Source: Sporosarcina ureae (lineage in GTDB: Bacteria; Bacillota; Bacilli; Bacillales_A; Planococcaceae). From it: a DNA stretch of 64,000 nucleotides. This document shows, piece by piece, positions 45,667-55,514 of this stretch. Below the pieces are notes generated by a model. The model had not been told where the DNA came from. It saw nothing but the letters and a program-made list of their open reading frames with translations, and made no database searches. Every line of letters begins with the position of its first letter. Within the stretch, counting starts at the first letter, position 1. The translations under genes were made by a program, and so were the position numbers. The stretch is taken from the NCBI RefSeq assembly GCF_002082015.1, contig NZ_CP015109.1, forward strand, positions 520,134 through 584,133. The letters are read 5' to 3'.

Positions 45667-46682
45667 TAGTATTCTAGATGCTCCTTATCACCTGTCAACC
45701 GTTTACGGAACACGTAATAACTCCAAATTGTATACGCCAAAACGATTGGCACCATAGTAAATGCTACGATTGTCATGATCTTCAATGAATAGTCTCCTGA
45801 AGCTGCCTCTGCAATCGACATATTAAATGCAGGGTCCATTGAACTGATCATCACATTCGGGAATAACGCGATGAAAATGCTTGCCATGATCATGATCAAC
45901 ACTAAACCAGTCATCGTAAAGCTCAGTCCTTCTCGCTTCGTTTTCAAGAAGAAGAACAGTAAACCGTATAAGACCAGCGCCAGACTATATAATGGGATCA
46001 GAATCGTACCATGATCTGTAAAGGCGTCTGTGTCCAAATACGTAAAGATGATAAACAAAACTAGGAATACTCCAGACAATGCATACACTTTACGTGCTGC
46101 TGCATTTGCACGCTCACGTAACTCGTCTACAGTTTTTAAGCCGATAAACAGCAAACCATGCAGATACGACAATAGGACAAATGTCACACCGCCAATAACT
46201 GTGTAGACATTGACGAAGTCCGTAAAGCTTGCATACATGTTCATATCTGCATCAATCGGTAATCCACGAATCAAACTCGTGAAAAATACGCCAAATAGGA
46301 TTGGAGGTAAGATACTCCCAATGAATACCGCCCAGTCCCACGTCTTGACCCAAGCTTTGGAATCGACTTTATTACGAAACTCGAATGCTACACCTCGAAT
46401 GATGAAGGCTAGCAACAAGACAACAAACGGTAAATAGAAACCACTAAAAGCGGTCGCATACCAGTGTGGGAATGCAGCGAACATCGCACCACCCGCTGTA
46501 ATCAACCAGACTTCATTCGCATCCCACACAGGTCCAATTGTATTCATGACAATACGTTTCTCCAAATCATTACGCGCCAAGAACTTCGTACTCATTCCAA
46601 CGCCGAAGTCAAATCCTTCTAAGAAGATAAATCCTATGAATAGGACAGCGATCAATATAAACCAAATATCACTTAATGGCAT
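45666..46682 (-). CDS. cydB: Cytochrome bd ubiquinol oxidase subunit II
   Basis: 338 residues, about eight to nine membrane helices, starting MPLSDIWFILIAVLFIGFIF LEGFDFGVGM, the family start. The longest frame would begin at 46751 inside cydA, but GGAGGT lies 7 bases before the ATG at 46682, which is the credible start; it overlaps the end of cydA by 14 bases. GPVWDANEVWLITAGGAMFA and AFAGFYLPF-like text follow. Lies in cydABDC. Low-oxygen terminal oxidase with CydA. Confidence 0.95.
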   Translation of the reverse strand: MPLSDIWFILIAVLFIGFIFLEGFDFGVGMSTKFLARNDLEKRIVMNTIGPVWDANEVWLITAGGAMFAAFPHWYATAFSGFYLPFVVLLLAFIIRGVAFEFRNKVDSKAWVKTWDWAVFIGSILPPILFGVFFTSLIRGLPIDADMNMYASFTDFVNVYTVIGGVTFVLLSYLHGLLFIGLKTVDELRERANAAARKVYALSGVFLVLFIIFTYLDTDAFTDHGTILIPLYSLALVLYGLLFFFLKTKREGLSFTMTGLVLIMIMASIFIALFPNVMISSMDPAFNMSIAEAASGDYSLKIMTIVAFTMVPIVLAYTIWSYYVFRKRLTGDKEHLEY

Positions 46683-48075
46683 GTCCTGCACCTCCAGTTT
46701 CAAATGGATCTGTTGCCGATACATCCTCTTCCGGTTGTTCTTCGGGGCCACGCTGGATGAATTTTACGAACAATACGACCATGATGATACCGAGGATCGT
46801 ATAGATGGTAGAAAAGGAAATAAGTGAAAATAGAATCTGCCCTGCTGAGACGTTTGGTGAAATCCCATCAGCTGTTTTCATCAGGCCATTTACTACCCAT
46901 GGCTGCCGTCCCATTTCAGACATAATCCAACCAAATGAATTTCCTATAAACGGTAGGAAAATCCCCACTATTAAAATTCGTAAGAACCAAACGGACTCCA
47001 TAATTTTCTTTCGGAACATGAGGAACAAACCAAGTGCGCCTAATCCAAGTAGTGTACCGCCTGTGATCACCATTATACGGAAGCTCCAAAATGTCGTTTT
47101 AACAGGCGGAAGATATTCTCCTTCCCCATGCTGGTCAATCATTTGTTGTTCTAATGCATTCATACCTTGTACTTTCCCTTTAAACTCACTGTATGTTAAA
47201 TAGCTCAACATATAAGGTATATCGATACGCTTAGTTGTCTCTCTTTTTTCCACGTCAATCTTGGCAAACAACGTCCATGCAGCCGGATCACCGCTATCTT
47301 CCCATAGCGCTTCTGCCGCAGCCATCTTCATTGGTTGTGCATGCATCAAGTATTGAGCTTGAGCGTGACCTGTAAATGCAATACCGAGACCTGACAACAT
47401 ACCAACGACTAATGAAATCTTCAAAGACTTTTTAAAGAAGTCTACTTGTCTTTTCTTGATCAAATACCACGCACTGACACCGACAACGAAGAATGCGCCC
47501 GTAGCGAAACTTCCAAAAATCGTATGCGGGAACGCAACCCATAGTTTTTCATTCGTCAGCAAGGCGACTACATCATTCATTTCCGCACGGCCATTTTGTA
47601 GTACATAGCCTGTTGGATTTTGCATGAATGAATTAGCTGCCAAAATCCAGAATGCGGACATAACCGTTCCGATTGATACTAACCAGATACAAGCTAAATG
47701 TAATTTCTTCGGAAGCTTATTCCAACCAAATATCCAAATTCCGATAAATGTAGATTCTAGGAAAAACGCTAGTAAAGCTTCAATTGCTAGTGGAGCACCA
47801 AAGATATCCCCAACAAATCTAGAGTAAGCCGACCAGTTCATTCCAAATTGAAACTCTTGTATGATTCCGGTCACTACGCCGATCGCGAAGTTAATTAGGA
47901 AAAACACACTCCAGAACTTCGTCATTTTCAAGTACACTTCATCTTTCTTCACTACATACATCGTTTGCATGATCGCTATAATCAGTGCTAAGCCGATGGA
48001 TAAAGGGACGAAAATGAAATGGAACAATGTAGTTGATGCGAATTGGATTCTCGCTAATAAGACTTCTTCCAACAT
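46669..48075 (-). CDS. cydA: Cytochrome bd ubiquinol oxidase subunit I
   Basis: 468 residues with about nine membrane helices. His19 (FHFIFVPLSIG) ligates haem d/b595 in the family; the region FAFTGHAQAQYLMHAQPMKM AAAEALW and EMGRQPWVVNGLM carry the b558 Met/His context. The Q-loop between helices 6 and 7 is short, as in Bacillales enzymes. AAAGGAG lies upstream of the ATG. First gene of cydABDC; candidate operator palindrome upstream at 48135-48148. Confidence 0.96.
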   Translation of the reverse strand: MLEEVLLARIQFASTTLFHFIFVPLSIGLALIIAIMQTMYVVKKDEVYLKMTKFWSVFFLINFAIGVVTGIIQEFQFGMNWSAYSRFVGDIFGAPLAIEALLAFFLESTFIGIWIFGWNKLPKKLHLACIWLVSIGTVMSAFWILAANSFMQNPTGYVLQNGRAEMNDVVALLTNEKLWVAFPHTIFGSFATGAFFVVGVSAWYLIKKRQVDFFKKSLKISLVVGMLSGLGIAFTGHAQAQYLMHAQPMKMAAAEALWEDSGDPAAWTLFAKIDVEKRETTKRIDIPYMLSYLTYSEFKGKVQGMNALEQQMIDQHGEGEYLPPVKTTFWSFRIMVITGGTLLGLGALGLFLMFRKKIMESVWFLRILIVGIFLPFIGNSFGWIMSEMGRQPWVVNGLMKTADGISPNVSAGQILFSLISFSTIYTILGIIMVVLFVKFIQRGPEEQPEEDVSATDPFETGGAGHAIK

Positions 48076-48134
48076 TTTTGCTGATCTCCTTTCGAACTGT
48101 GTCTCTATTACCTAGAATAACGCAGAACAAAAAT

Positions 48135-48148
48135 TAGTTCGTGAACTA
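48135..48148. promoter_or_regulatory. Candidate operator palindrome upstream of cydA
   Basis: tagttcgtgaacta, a perfect 14-base palindrome about 60 bases before the cydA start. It does not match the Rex box TTGTGAANNNNTTCACAA closely. The regulator is unknown. Confidence 0.4.
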
Positions 48149-48324
48149 TGTACGATATTCCTGTTACAAACCTGCAAACTTATGACGAAACTGTCTAAAA
48201 GTTATGGCGGCTTTGTAACAACACGTGAAAAATGACGATTTGACTGAGTTTCGATGGTTTTTCTCTTACGCTTCGTGGTTTGTAGGCTGAGATTCCTGTT
48301 GGTAGGACGGATCCTTGGTTCATT

Positions 48325-48495
48325 ATCGGGCGGATGACTATTTTGAGCGGGTAACGAGTATGATAGAGCGAGTGCTTTGTAAGTTTGAGCGTTTAGAAGA
48401 AGCTATAGAGCGGGTATGCATGAACTATGAGCACTTGACGAAAGTTATGAGCGTTTGAGCTGTTGTTATGATCATTTGCTAATTGACTAAGCACT
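48325..48495. repeat. Degenerate short tandem repeats upstream of cydA
   Basis: About seven imperfect units of 19-24 bases sharing TATgAGCgnTTga-like text, e.g. ttatgagcgtttgagc, ctatgagcacttgacg, ctatagagcgggtatgc, atgatagagcgagtgc and gtttgagcgtttag. No open frame covers them. They occupy most of the 490-base gap between the lipoprotein gene and cydA; the remainder shows nothing recognisable. Confidence 0.55.
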
Positions 48496-48568
48496 TCATC
48501 CAATATGTCAATCTTCGAATATACAAAAAAAAGACCTACTCCCCATATAAGGAAGCAAGTCGTTTTAA

Positions 48569-49063
48569 TTATAACGTATCTATTATTTTCATAACTTTAT
48601 CGTAGTCAGGATGTCCTTTGTGAAGATAGATAATGAAGTGATCTATTTTTTTCACGGCCAACTGCTCTGTCTTACTTCCGATATACACTGGAAGATTGCC
48701 TGTCTCTTTTACTATTCCAAGGCGCTCGTCAGATGGATTCAGTTTATAAAGGTGTAATGGAAGTAACGCATCCCCATTGATCGTAACTATCATGCCACTT
48801 TCCGCATTAAACATATCAATCGCAGCTTCTGCTGGTTCACCTACTGTTAAACCCGCCTGTTCCAGCCGACTTACTACGTTTTGATATAACTCTTCGTCTG
48901 TCACAGCTGCCACAACGACTTCCTCTTCTTCTGGAGCTTTAGGAGTCAGTTCAGGTGTTTGCCCTGGTGGTGCTGTCTCTTCTTCATCACTACATGCGAC
49001 TAATACTAATGATAAACTGCTCAGTACTATGGCATAAAGAAACCATTTTTTCATAGTGCTCAT
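48569..49063 (-). CDS. Predicted lipoprotein, function unknown
   Basis: 164 residues. A signal peptide MSTMKKWFLYAIVLSSLSL ends at a lipobox LVLVAC (the Cys is the acylation site), so it is anchored outside the membrane. After a Glu/Pro-rich linker (EEETAPPGQTPELTPKAPEE) a small domain of about 100 residues follows (VTDEELYQNVVSRLEQAGLT through HPDYDKVMKIIDTL). AAAGGA precedes the start; the longer frame to 49114 has no site. No family recognised. It lies divergent from catalase. Confidence 0.7.
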   Translation of the reverse strand: MSTMKKWFLYAIVLSSLSLVLVACSDEEETAPPGQTPELTPKAPEEEEVVVAAVTDEELYQNVVSRLEQAGLTVGEPAEAAIDMFNAESGMIVTINGDALLPLHLYKLNPSDERLGIVKETGNLPVYIGSKTEQLAVKKIDHFIIYLHKGHPDYDKVMKIIDTL

Positions 49064-49223
49064 ATATTGATATCCTTTCTCTGCAAAACATTTTCTACTG
49101 TTAGTATACATCATTCTACAATGATACTTAATCTAAATCGTATTTCTAGACAAATAGTTAGCGACAAATTATGATAAATATACAGTACATAATAACCTGT
49201 ACTTACTAATAATTATTGCTAGA

Positions 49224-49274
49224 TGATAATTATTATAATTAAGGCTTTATTTTTTGATTACGCTTTGGTATAAT
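49224..49274 (+). promoter_or_regulatory. Promoter of catalase with PerR box
   Basis: TGATAATTATTATAA (49224-49238) matches the PerR consensus TTATAATNATTATAA at 14 of 15 positions. A -10 TATAAT is at 49269-49274; the -35 (about 49246-49251) is weak. The box just upstream of the -35 indicates repression by PerR and induction by peroxide. Confidence 0.8.
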
Positions 49275-49317
49275 ACTATTCATAGGTTACAAACCAACAA
49301 CTGAGGAGGAATATATT

Positions 49318-50823
49318 TTGAATAAAAATGAGAACAATTCTCAAAAGAGAAAATTAACGACCGCTGCAGGTGCACCTGTAGTTGATAACCAAAACTCTAT
49401 GTCCGCTGGTCCAAGAGGTCCGCTTCTATTACAAGATGTATGGTTACTTGAAAAGTTAGCGCACTTTGATCGCGAAGTCATTCCCGAGCGTCGTATGCAC
49501 GCAAAAGGATCAGGAGCATACGGTACTTTTACTGTCACGCATGATATTACAAAGTATACGAAAGCAAAGCTATTTTCCGAGATTGGTAAACAGACAGAAA
49601 TGTTTGCACGCTTCTCCACTGTTGCAGGTGAACGTGGTGCAGCAGATGCGGAGCGCGATATCCGTGGATTTTCTTTGAAGTTCTATACGGAAGAAGGAAA
49701 CTGGGACATGGTCGGAAACAATACGCCTGTATTCTTCTTCCGCGACCCATTGCAATTCCCTGACTTGAATCACGCAGTAAAACGTGATCCTCGTACCAAC
49801 ATGCGTAGCCCGAAAAACAACTGGGATTTTTGGACTGGACTACCTGAAGCGTTACACCAAATCACTATTTTAATGAGCGACCGTGGTATTCCTCGTTCAT
49901 ACCGTGAAATGCATGGTTTCGGTAGCCATACGTTTAGCATGATCAACGAGAACAATGAACGTCACTGGGTCAAGTTCCATTTCCGTTCCCAGCAGGGGAT
50001 TGAAAATTTGACAGATGAAGAATCTGCGGCAACCATTGCAACGGATCGTGAAAGCTCCCAACGCGATTTGCTCAGTAATATCGATAATGGCAATTTCCCT
50101 AAATGGAAAATGTACATTCAAGTGATGACAGAAGAACAAGCCATGAACATGCCATACAATCCATTTGATTTAACAAAAGTTTGGTATAAAAAAGACTTCC
50201 CTTTAATTGAAGTCGGTGAATTCGAATTAAATCGCAACCCTGAAAACTACTTTGCTGAAGTAGAACAAGCTGCGTTTACACCAGCAGCTGTCGTTCCGGG
50301 TATCGGATTCTCACCTGATAAAATGTTGCAAGCCCGTCTATTCTCTTATGGCGATGCACAACGTTATCGTCTAGGTGTCAATCATCACCAGATTCCTGTT
50401 AACGCACCAAAATGTCCGTTCCACAGCTTCCACCGCGATGGTGCAATGCGTGTTGATGGTAATATGGGCTCCACTACTCACTACGAGCCAAACAGCTACG
50501 GTGAGTGGCAAGAACAACCAGACTTCAAAGAGCCGCCACTAAAAATTCATGGCGACGCAGATCACTGGGACTTCCGTGAAGATGACGATGACTACTTCAC
50601 ACAGCCTGGTAAGTTGTTCAATATTTTGAACATGGAAGAGCAACAACGTTTATTCGAAAATACTGCACGTAATATGGGTGACGCTCCAAAAGAGATCAAA
50701 ATCAAGCATATCCGTCACTGCTACTTAGCGGATCCCAAATACGGTGAAGGTGTAGCAAAAGCATTGGATATCCCAATGGCTGATGTAGATATTGAAAATA
50801 CCACAACGATTGTGGAAGAGTAA
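49318..50823 (+). CDS. katA: Monofunctional haem catalase
   Basis: Splits hydrogen peroxide to water and oxygen. 501 residues: catalytic His61 ([13 protein letters not shown]), Asn134/135 ([12 protein letters not shown]) and the haem-ligating Tyr344 ([14 protein letters not shown]), the set of small-subunit clade 3-like catalases. TTG start with GGAGG 8 bases upstream. Single gene between a PerR-box promoter and a strong terminator. Confidence 0.97.
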   Translation: MNKNENNSQKRKLTTAAGAPVVDNQNSMSAGPRGPLLLQDVWLLEKLAHFDREVIPERRMHAKGSGAYGTFTVTHDITKYTKAKLFSEIGKQTEMFARFSTVAGERGAADAERDIRGFSLKFYTEEGNWDMVGNNTPVFFFRDPLQFPDLNHAVKRDPRTNMRSPKNNWDFWTGLPEALHQITILMSDRGIPRSYREMHGFGSHTFSMINENNERHWVKFHFRSQQGIENLTDEESAATIATDRESSQRDLLSNIDNGNFPKWKMYIQVMTEEQAMNMPYNPFDLTKVWYKKDFPLIEVGEFELNRNPENYFAEVEQAAFTPAAVVPGIGFSPDKMLQARLFSYGDAQRYRLGVNHHQIPVNAPKCPFHSFHRDGAMRVDGNMGSTTHYEPNSYGEWQEQPDFKEPPLKIHGDADHWDFREDDDDYFTQPGKLFNILNMEEQQRLFENTARNMGDAPKEIKIKHIRHCYLADPKYGEGVAKALDIPMADVDIENTTTIVEE

Positions 50824-50833
50824 AATCCTATAC

Positions 50834-50868
50834 AAAAACCGCTTGGAGATTCACTCCAAGCGGTTTTT
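50834..50868. terminator. Bidirectional terminator of catalase and DUF368 genes
   Basis: Arms aaaaaccgcttggag (50834-50848) and ctccaagcggttttt (50854-50868), perfect. The two genes are convergent. Confidence 0.92.
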
Positions 50869-50873
50869 ACATT

Positions 50874-51689
50874 CTACGCTTTATCGCCTACACCATTTAA
50901 TATATTGGCAATCAAAAGACCAAGGACAATGGCAATCACACTCATGACAAACGGCGTACCACTTTCAGGCATGCCTGGGAAAATCACAAAAACCGATCCG
51001 ATGATTAATCCCATGATTACGGCAAACATTCCGGTATGGAAATTGGAAAGTAGGTAGCGTATTAATTTACTGCTAATTATAAATCCAAAAGCTATCCCAC
51101 ATCCTGTGGCGATAATAATCGGTATATTAAAGTCTGAAATAGCCGTAATGACTGTTGCATAAACACCTATCAATAGTAAAACAAAAGATCCACTCACTCC
51201 TGGCAACAGCATCGCCATACTACCTGCCCAACCAGATAAGAATAAAATAACGGTATTTTTAACTGTCAGATGTGTAATCGTTATGGGATCAATAGGATTT
51301 ATAAAAGCAGTAGAAGCTAGTGCGCCTGCGACTACTAACATGAAAACAATATGATGAAATTTAAAGCTCTTTCTCAATCCAGCTTGCTTAGAAACAAATG
51401 GAATGACACCTACAATTAACCCTAAAAAGAAGTATTGCGTAGGTTCATGATAATGCTTCAGTAAATACGAGATCACTTTACTAAATAGAATGATCGTTGC
51501 GCCCATTCCGATACCAAGAGGTACGAGGAATCCGATATGTTTCTTCCAATCTTTACTAAAAAATCCGCTTATTGAAATAAGCAACTGATCATAGATCCCT
51601 AATATAAATGCAATCGTTCCGCCACTTACGCCAGGAACTAGGTCACTGATGCCCATCAAAAACCCACGATATAAATTTCTCCATTCCAT
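50874..51689 (-). CDS. popT: DUF368 membrane protein (polyprenyl-phosphate translocase, PopT-like)
   Basis: 271 residues with about eight membrane helices and two copies of the family motif: ISDLVPGVSGGTIAFILGIY (helix 1) and AMLLPGVSGSFVLLLIG (helix 5), the PGVSG re-entrant loops. DUF368 proteins of this type were shown in 2022 to be involved in recycling undecaprenyl phosphate across the membrane, together with DedA proteins; the assignment here is by family and not by experiment. Convergent with catalase. Confidence 0.85.
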   Translation of the reverse strand: MEWRNLYRGFLMGISDLVPGVSGGTIAFILGIYDQLLISISGFFSKDWKKHIGFLVPLGIGMGATIILFSKVISYLLKHYHEPTQYFFLGLIVGVIPFVSKQAGLRKSFKFHHIVFMLVVAGALASTAFINPIDPITITHLTVKNTVILFLSGWAGSMAMLLPGVSGSFVLLLIGVYATVITAISDFNIPIIIATGCGIAFGFIISSKLIRYLLSNFHTGMFAVIMGLIIGSVFVIFPGMPESGTPFVMSVIAIVLGLLIANILNGVGDKA

Positions 51690-51838
51690 GCTCGTCGTTC
51701 CTCCAATGATTTCATTCGGTTTAGTATATCATGCTGTGTTTCACTAATTACAGTTCATCACTATTTTTTTATTACATGTTACAGCTATTTGAACAGTCTA
51801 TGAACAGCCGTACGTATATAGGACTGTACAAAACAAAA

Positions 51839-51872
51839 GTTGTTCCATTGTTAAACAAAACAATGGAACAAC
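51839..51872 (-). terminator. Terminator of the polysaccharide deacetylase gene
   Basis: Arms gttgttccattg (51839-51850) and caatggaacaac (51861-51872) with a 10-base loop; on the minus strand a T-rich run follows. Confidence 0.85.
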
Positions 51873-51878
51873 TTCCTA

Positions 51879-53255
51879 TTAATAATCATCCATTTCAGAT
51901 ACAGTCACGAATTTATAGCCTTGAGACTGCAAATTTTCAAGTACCGCGTCCAGTCCATCTGCTGTGGATTCATGAATATCATGCATTAAAATTATACTAC
52001 CTGCACGTGTATCTTTTGTAATATGTTCTAATAACAGCTCCGGATCATGATGCTCCCAGTCCAAAGTATCTACATTCCATAAAACTACAGGTAATTTTGT
52101 GCTTTCTCGCACTCGATCATCTACCGCACCGTATGGAGGCCTAAACACAGTTGCCGGCTGCCCAATTACCGCTTCAATAATATCCGATGTACCTTTTACT
52201 TCACTTTGAAGAAGTTCATCGGGTATACCTGTTAATGAAGGATGATTCCATGAGTGATTACCTATCTCATGACCCGCTTCGGCTACTTTCTTGGCAATGT
52301 CAGGGTAGGCATTTACCCGATTACCTAGCATAAAGAATGTAGCTTTTGCATCGTATTTCTCAAGTGTTTGCAATATCCTAACCGTATAATTTGGATCTGG
52401 ACCATCATCAAACGTTAGAGCAATGGTTTTTTCCTTTTCAGCATCATCTGTTGCTACTTGGAATTCTTTTGCTAAGAATGGATTCAATTTTCGTAGTGGG
52501 ATTTCTACTGTTGCCGGCCCAGCTTGCCTTTTGGTGAATTCACCAGTACCAAAATAAAGATTGAGTGAATCGTCTGTTAAGGCGAAGTTACGATAGTTAA
52601 CCCACATCGGCTCAGTAGGATGCCAAACACTTTCCGTAATCACATCATCTTCTAACGATGGACTATGATGTATTTCGTTTCGCACGACACTCGCCATCCG
52701 TTTGAGTTTCTCCAGATTATGATCCACAATATCTTCAATTGTTAGCTCGTTCCCTGTTTCAGGATTGATATGAAACGTTTGGATTTCCGTTTGACTATCT
52801 TGATCAGCAAAATACGTAACGGCTTGCATGACAAAAGAATAATTCCCCGATAGATGCTGTAGCGTTTCAAAAGATACATCTAACCTGGACACCCTGTTTT
52901 TCTTTTGTTGCTGAGCGGCATATGTCATTTTCAATTCATCTACATAGTCTAACACCTGCTGATTAAAGGGATCGTACTCTGTTTGCGGATAACGAATGAC
53001 AAAAGGATACTGCGAGTCATCCGTTTTCTCTGTCAACATTTTAATGCCTGGGTAAGGTGATGTCCTTGACTCTACCGACACTTCCTGTTTCGGTGCAGGG
53101 ATGACTTCATGTGTTACCTGTTTAGCAGGGCTAGCTTCTTTATTTTTCATAACATTTACAATTAATAGTAGCGTAATAGATACCAATGATATGATTGTAA
53201 TAATTAATGCTCTATCGATCCAAACTGATCGACGTTTTCTATTTGTATCTTTCAT
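51879..53255 (-). CDS. Membrane-anchored polysaccharide deacetylase (PdaC-like)
   Basis: 458 residues. One N-terminal membrane helix (about 12-33), a DUF4163/DUF3298-type extracellular domain (about 70-265) and a C-terminal NodB domain. All NodB motifs are present: LTFDDGPDP (metal and catalytic Asp), HEIGNHSWNHPSL, RPPYGAVDDRV, WNVDTLDW and ILMHDIHE. The two-domain layout matches PdaC of B. subtilis, a peptidoglycan/chitin-type N-deacetylase, so cell-wall modification is the likely role. Single gene with its own terminator. Confidence 0.9.
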   Translation of the reverse strand: MKDTNRKRRSVWIDRALIITIISLVSITLLLIVNVMKNKEASPAKQVTHEVIPAPKQEVSVESRTSPYPGIKMLTEKTDDSQYPFVIRYPQTEYDPFNQQVLDYVDELKMTYAAQQQKKNRVSRLDVSFETLQHLSGNYSFVMQAVTYFADQDSQTEIQTFHINPETGNELTIEDIVDHNLEKLKRMASVVRNEIHHSPSLEDDVITESVWHPTEPMWVNYRNFALTDDSLNLYFGTGEFTKRQAGPATVEIPLRKLNPFLAKEFQVATDDAEKEKTIALTFDDGPDPNYTVRILQTLEKYDAKATFFMLGNRVNAYPDIAKKVAEAGHEIGNHSWNHPSLTGIPDELLQSEVKGTSDIIEAVIGQPATVFRPPYGAVDDRVRESTKLPVVLWNVDTLDWEHHDPELLLEHITKDTRAGSIILMHDIHESTADGLDAVLENLQSQGYKFVTVSEMDDY

Positions 53256-53655
53256 GAAAAGACTCCTTTACTTCACACTACCTAGCATTGATTGTACATT
53301 ACATTTTACTAGCGACAGGTCCACTATACCTTCACGTTCAAAAGTATTCTGTATGCTACTTCTATTTTTCACAATCAACTATCTTTACTTACTACTGATA
53401 TGTATGAAAGTATTTCCATCTCTTAGTATACAACAAATCAGTTATGATACAAAGCCATGTGTAATCACGTTTTGCTTTAATAAAAGGCATTTAAGTGAAA
53501 TACCGTTTTGATTCCTTTTCTCGAAAATAAAATTATGCTATACTATTCAGGGCCCGTTTCTTGCAAATTCGGGTTCAAGGGACGCACGGTCCCTTTGTAC
53601 ACACCGATCTCGGCTGTTGTCTATTGCAAAGATCAAACAGAAGGCGGTAATTTAT
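53256..53655. other. 400-base intergenic region: promoter of trhO and structured leader
   Basis: No further gene seen. It contains a -10 TATACT (53539-53544), then a GC-rich leader with hairpins cccgttt/aaattcggg (53553-53573) and aagggac/gtccctt (53577-53583 and 53589-53595), and a leader of roughly 100 bases before the trhO start. The left part (53256-53500) should carry the divergent promoter of the deacetylase gene but none could be fixed. Confidence 0.55.
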
Positions 53656-54630
53656 ATGGAAAAGAAAGACTATCGAGTATTATTGTTTTATAAGTATGTA
53701 ACGATTGAGGAGCCTGAAGAGTTTGCGGCTTCACACTTGGAATTCTGTAAAGAAACCGGATTAAAAGGGCGTATTCTTGTAGGCGCTGAAGGCATCAATG
53801 GTACTTGTTCCGGAACAATTGAACAAACAGACGCGTATATGGAACATATGAAAGCTGATCCACGTTTTGCTGATGTATGGTTTAAAATTGATGAAACAGA
53901 TGGCCACGCATTCAAAAAAATGCACGTTCGCTTCCGTCCGGAGATTGTCAATCTTAGCTTACCTGAAGATGTGAATCCGTTAGAACTTACAGGTGAATAT
54001 TTAGAACCTGAAGAGTTCTTACAGCAAATGCAAGATGAAAACACCGTTGTATTAGATGCTCGTAATGATTATGAGTATGACCTAGGTCATTTCCGTGGTG
54101 CGATTCGCCCGGATATTGAAAACTTCCGTGATCTTCCAGAATGGGTAATTGAAAATAAAGAACAGCTTGAAGGCAAGAAGATTCTTGCGTATTGTACGGG
54201 TGGAATTCGTTGTGAGAAGTTCACTGGCTGGTTGAAACGCGAAGGTTTTGAAGATGTAGCGCATTTGCACGGCGGTATTGTTTCTTACGGTAAAGACCCT
54301 AAAGCAAAAGGACAGTTATGGGACGGTCAATGCTACGTGTTTGATGAGCGGATCGCAGTTCCAATCAACCAAGTAGAGCATGTCATCGTAGGACGCGATC
54401 ATTTTGATGGCACGCCTTGTGAGCGCTATGTAAACTGTGCAAATCCTGAGTGCAATGCGAAAATTCTATGTTCAGAAGAAAATGAACACTTCTATATGCG
54501 CAGTTGTTCAGACGATTGCCGTACACATCCTCGTAATCGTTATTTTGTGGAACACGATATGACAGTAGATGAATACGACGCACGAATGGCGAAAATTGAA
54601 GCTTCACGTGCAAGCGAAACAATTTCTTAA
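53656..54630 (+). CDS. trhO: tRNA uridine(34) hydroxylase TrhO (rhodanese-fold)
   Basis: Oxygen-dependent hydroxylation of U34 to 5-hydroxyuridine in tRNA anticodons. 324 residues from the ATG at 53656 (AAGGCGGT 7 bases upstream; a longer frame lacks a site). N-terminal YceA-type domain ([20 protein letters not shown]), a rhodanese domain with the active cysteine in [19 protein letters not shown], and a C-terminal Cys-rich part ([20 protein letters not shown], then [14 protein letters not shown]). Matches YbfQ of B. subtilis. Confidence 0.93.
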   Translation: MEKKDYRVLLFYKYVTIEEPEEFAASHLEFCKETGLKGRILVGAEGINGTCSGTIEQTDAYMEHMKADPRFADVWFKIDETDGHAFKKMHVRFRPEIVNLSLPEDVNPLELTGEYLEPEEFLQQMQDENTVVLDARNDYEYDLGHFRGAIRPDIENFRDLPEWVIENKEQLEGKKILAYCTGGIRCEKFTGWLKREGFEDVAHLHGGIVSYGKDPKAKGQLWDGQCYVFDERIAVPINQVEHVIVGRDHFDGTPCERYVNCANPECNAKILCSEENEHFYMRSCSDDCRTHPRNRYFVEHDMTVDEYDARMAKIEASRASETIS

Positions 54631-54636
54631 TACACG

Positions 54637-54671
54637 AACAGCCAGCCTTCTTTTATAGAGGGCTGGCTGTT
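54637..54671 (+). terminator. Terminator of trhO
   Basis: Arms aacagccagcc (54637-54647) and ggctggctgtt (54661-54671), followed by tactttatt. It also ends just before the convergent pst operon. Confidence 0.85.
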
Positions 54672-54724
54672 TACTTTATTATGTAACAAGTTGCGATACT
54701 ATTTACATTTTCCGCTTCACCCAG

Positions 54725-55501
54725 TCAACCAAATTTTCCTGCTATATAATCTTTCGTCTCAGAAAATTGCGGGTTGTTAAATATGGTGTCTGTCTGTCCA
54801 TATTCTTTTACTTCTCCATTTAGGAAGAATGCAGTGAAATCAGAGATTCTAGCGGCTTGTTGCATATTATGCGTGACGATGATAATCGTATAATGCTTCT
54901 TTAACGTTTTGATTAATTCTTCGACTTTGGCCGTAGAGATTGGATCTAAGGCTGAAGTGGGTTCATCCATTAATACTATCTCCGGCTTGGTCGCTAATGT
55001 GCGTGCAATGGTTAACCGTTGCTGTTGCCCACCTGAAAGACCTGTCGCAGATTGGTCCAATTGATCTTTCACTTCGTCCCATAGAGCAGCAGCGCGTAGA
55101 TTCTCTTCTACGATTTCATCCAGCACCTTTTTATTTCTTTCTCCATGAATACGCGGTCCATACGCAATGTTTTCATAAATCGAAAATGGAAAGACGGATG
55201 CATGTTGAAAGACCATTCCTACTTTCTTTCGCAACTCCACGGGATCAATAGATGAATCTATAATATTTTCTTTACCGATCCAAATGGCTCCTTCTGTCCT
55301 CACACCGGGAATCAAGTCATTCATGCGATTCATTGTCCGTAAAAAAGTGGATTTTCCACACCCTGACGGTCCTATAAGCGCAGTGATTTTCTTTTCTTCA
55401 AACTTCAGATTGATATTTTTTAGCGCGTGATGCGCACCATAATAAAATTGTACATCTTCCGTTTGAATGGCTGACCGTTCTATAGTTTCTACAACATGCA
55501 T
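54725..55501 (-). CDS. pstB2: Phosphate ABC transporter ATPase (second copy)
   Basis: 258 residues. Walker [21 protein letters not shown], signature [18 protein letters not shown], Walker [20 protein letters not shown] at 55501 with GGAGG 8 bases upstream; the longer frame to 55591 overlaps pstB1. Last of pstS-pstC-pstA-pstB1-pstB2. Two pstB copies also occur in the B. subtilis pst operon. Confidence 0.95.
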   Translation of the reverse strand: MHVVETIERSAIQTEDVQFYYGAHHALKNINLKFEEKKITALIGPSGCGKSTFLRTMNRMNDLIPGVRTEGAIWIGKENIIDSSIDPVELRKKVGMVFQHASVFPFSIYENIAYGPRIHGERNKKVLDEIVEENLRAAALWDEVKDQLDQSATGLSGGQQQRLTIARTLATKPEIVLMDEPTSALDPISTAKVEELIKTLKKHYTIIIVTHNMQQAARISDFTAFFLNGEVKEYGQTDTIFNNPQFSETKDYIAGKFG

Positions 55502-55514
55502 TTCGATGCCCTCC

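Noticed and set aside
46683-46751. N-terminal extension of cydB
   Set aside because: It lies within cydA and lacks a ribosome site, whereas GGAGGT is 7 bases before the ATG at 46682.
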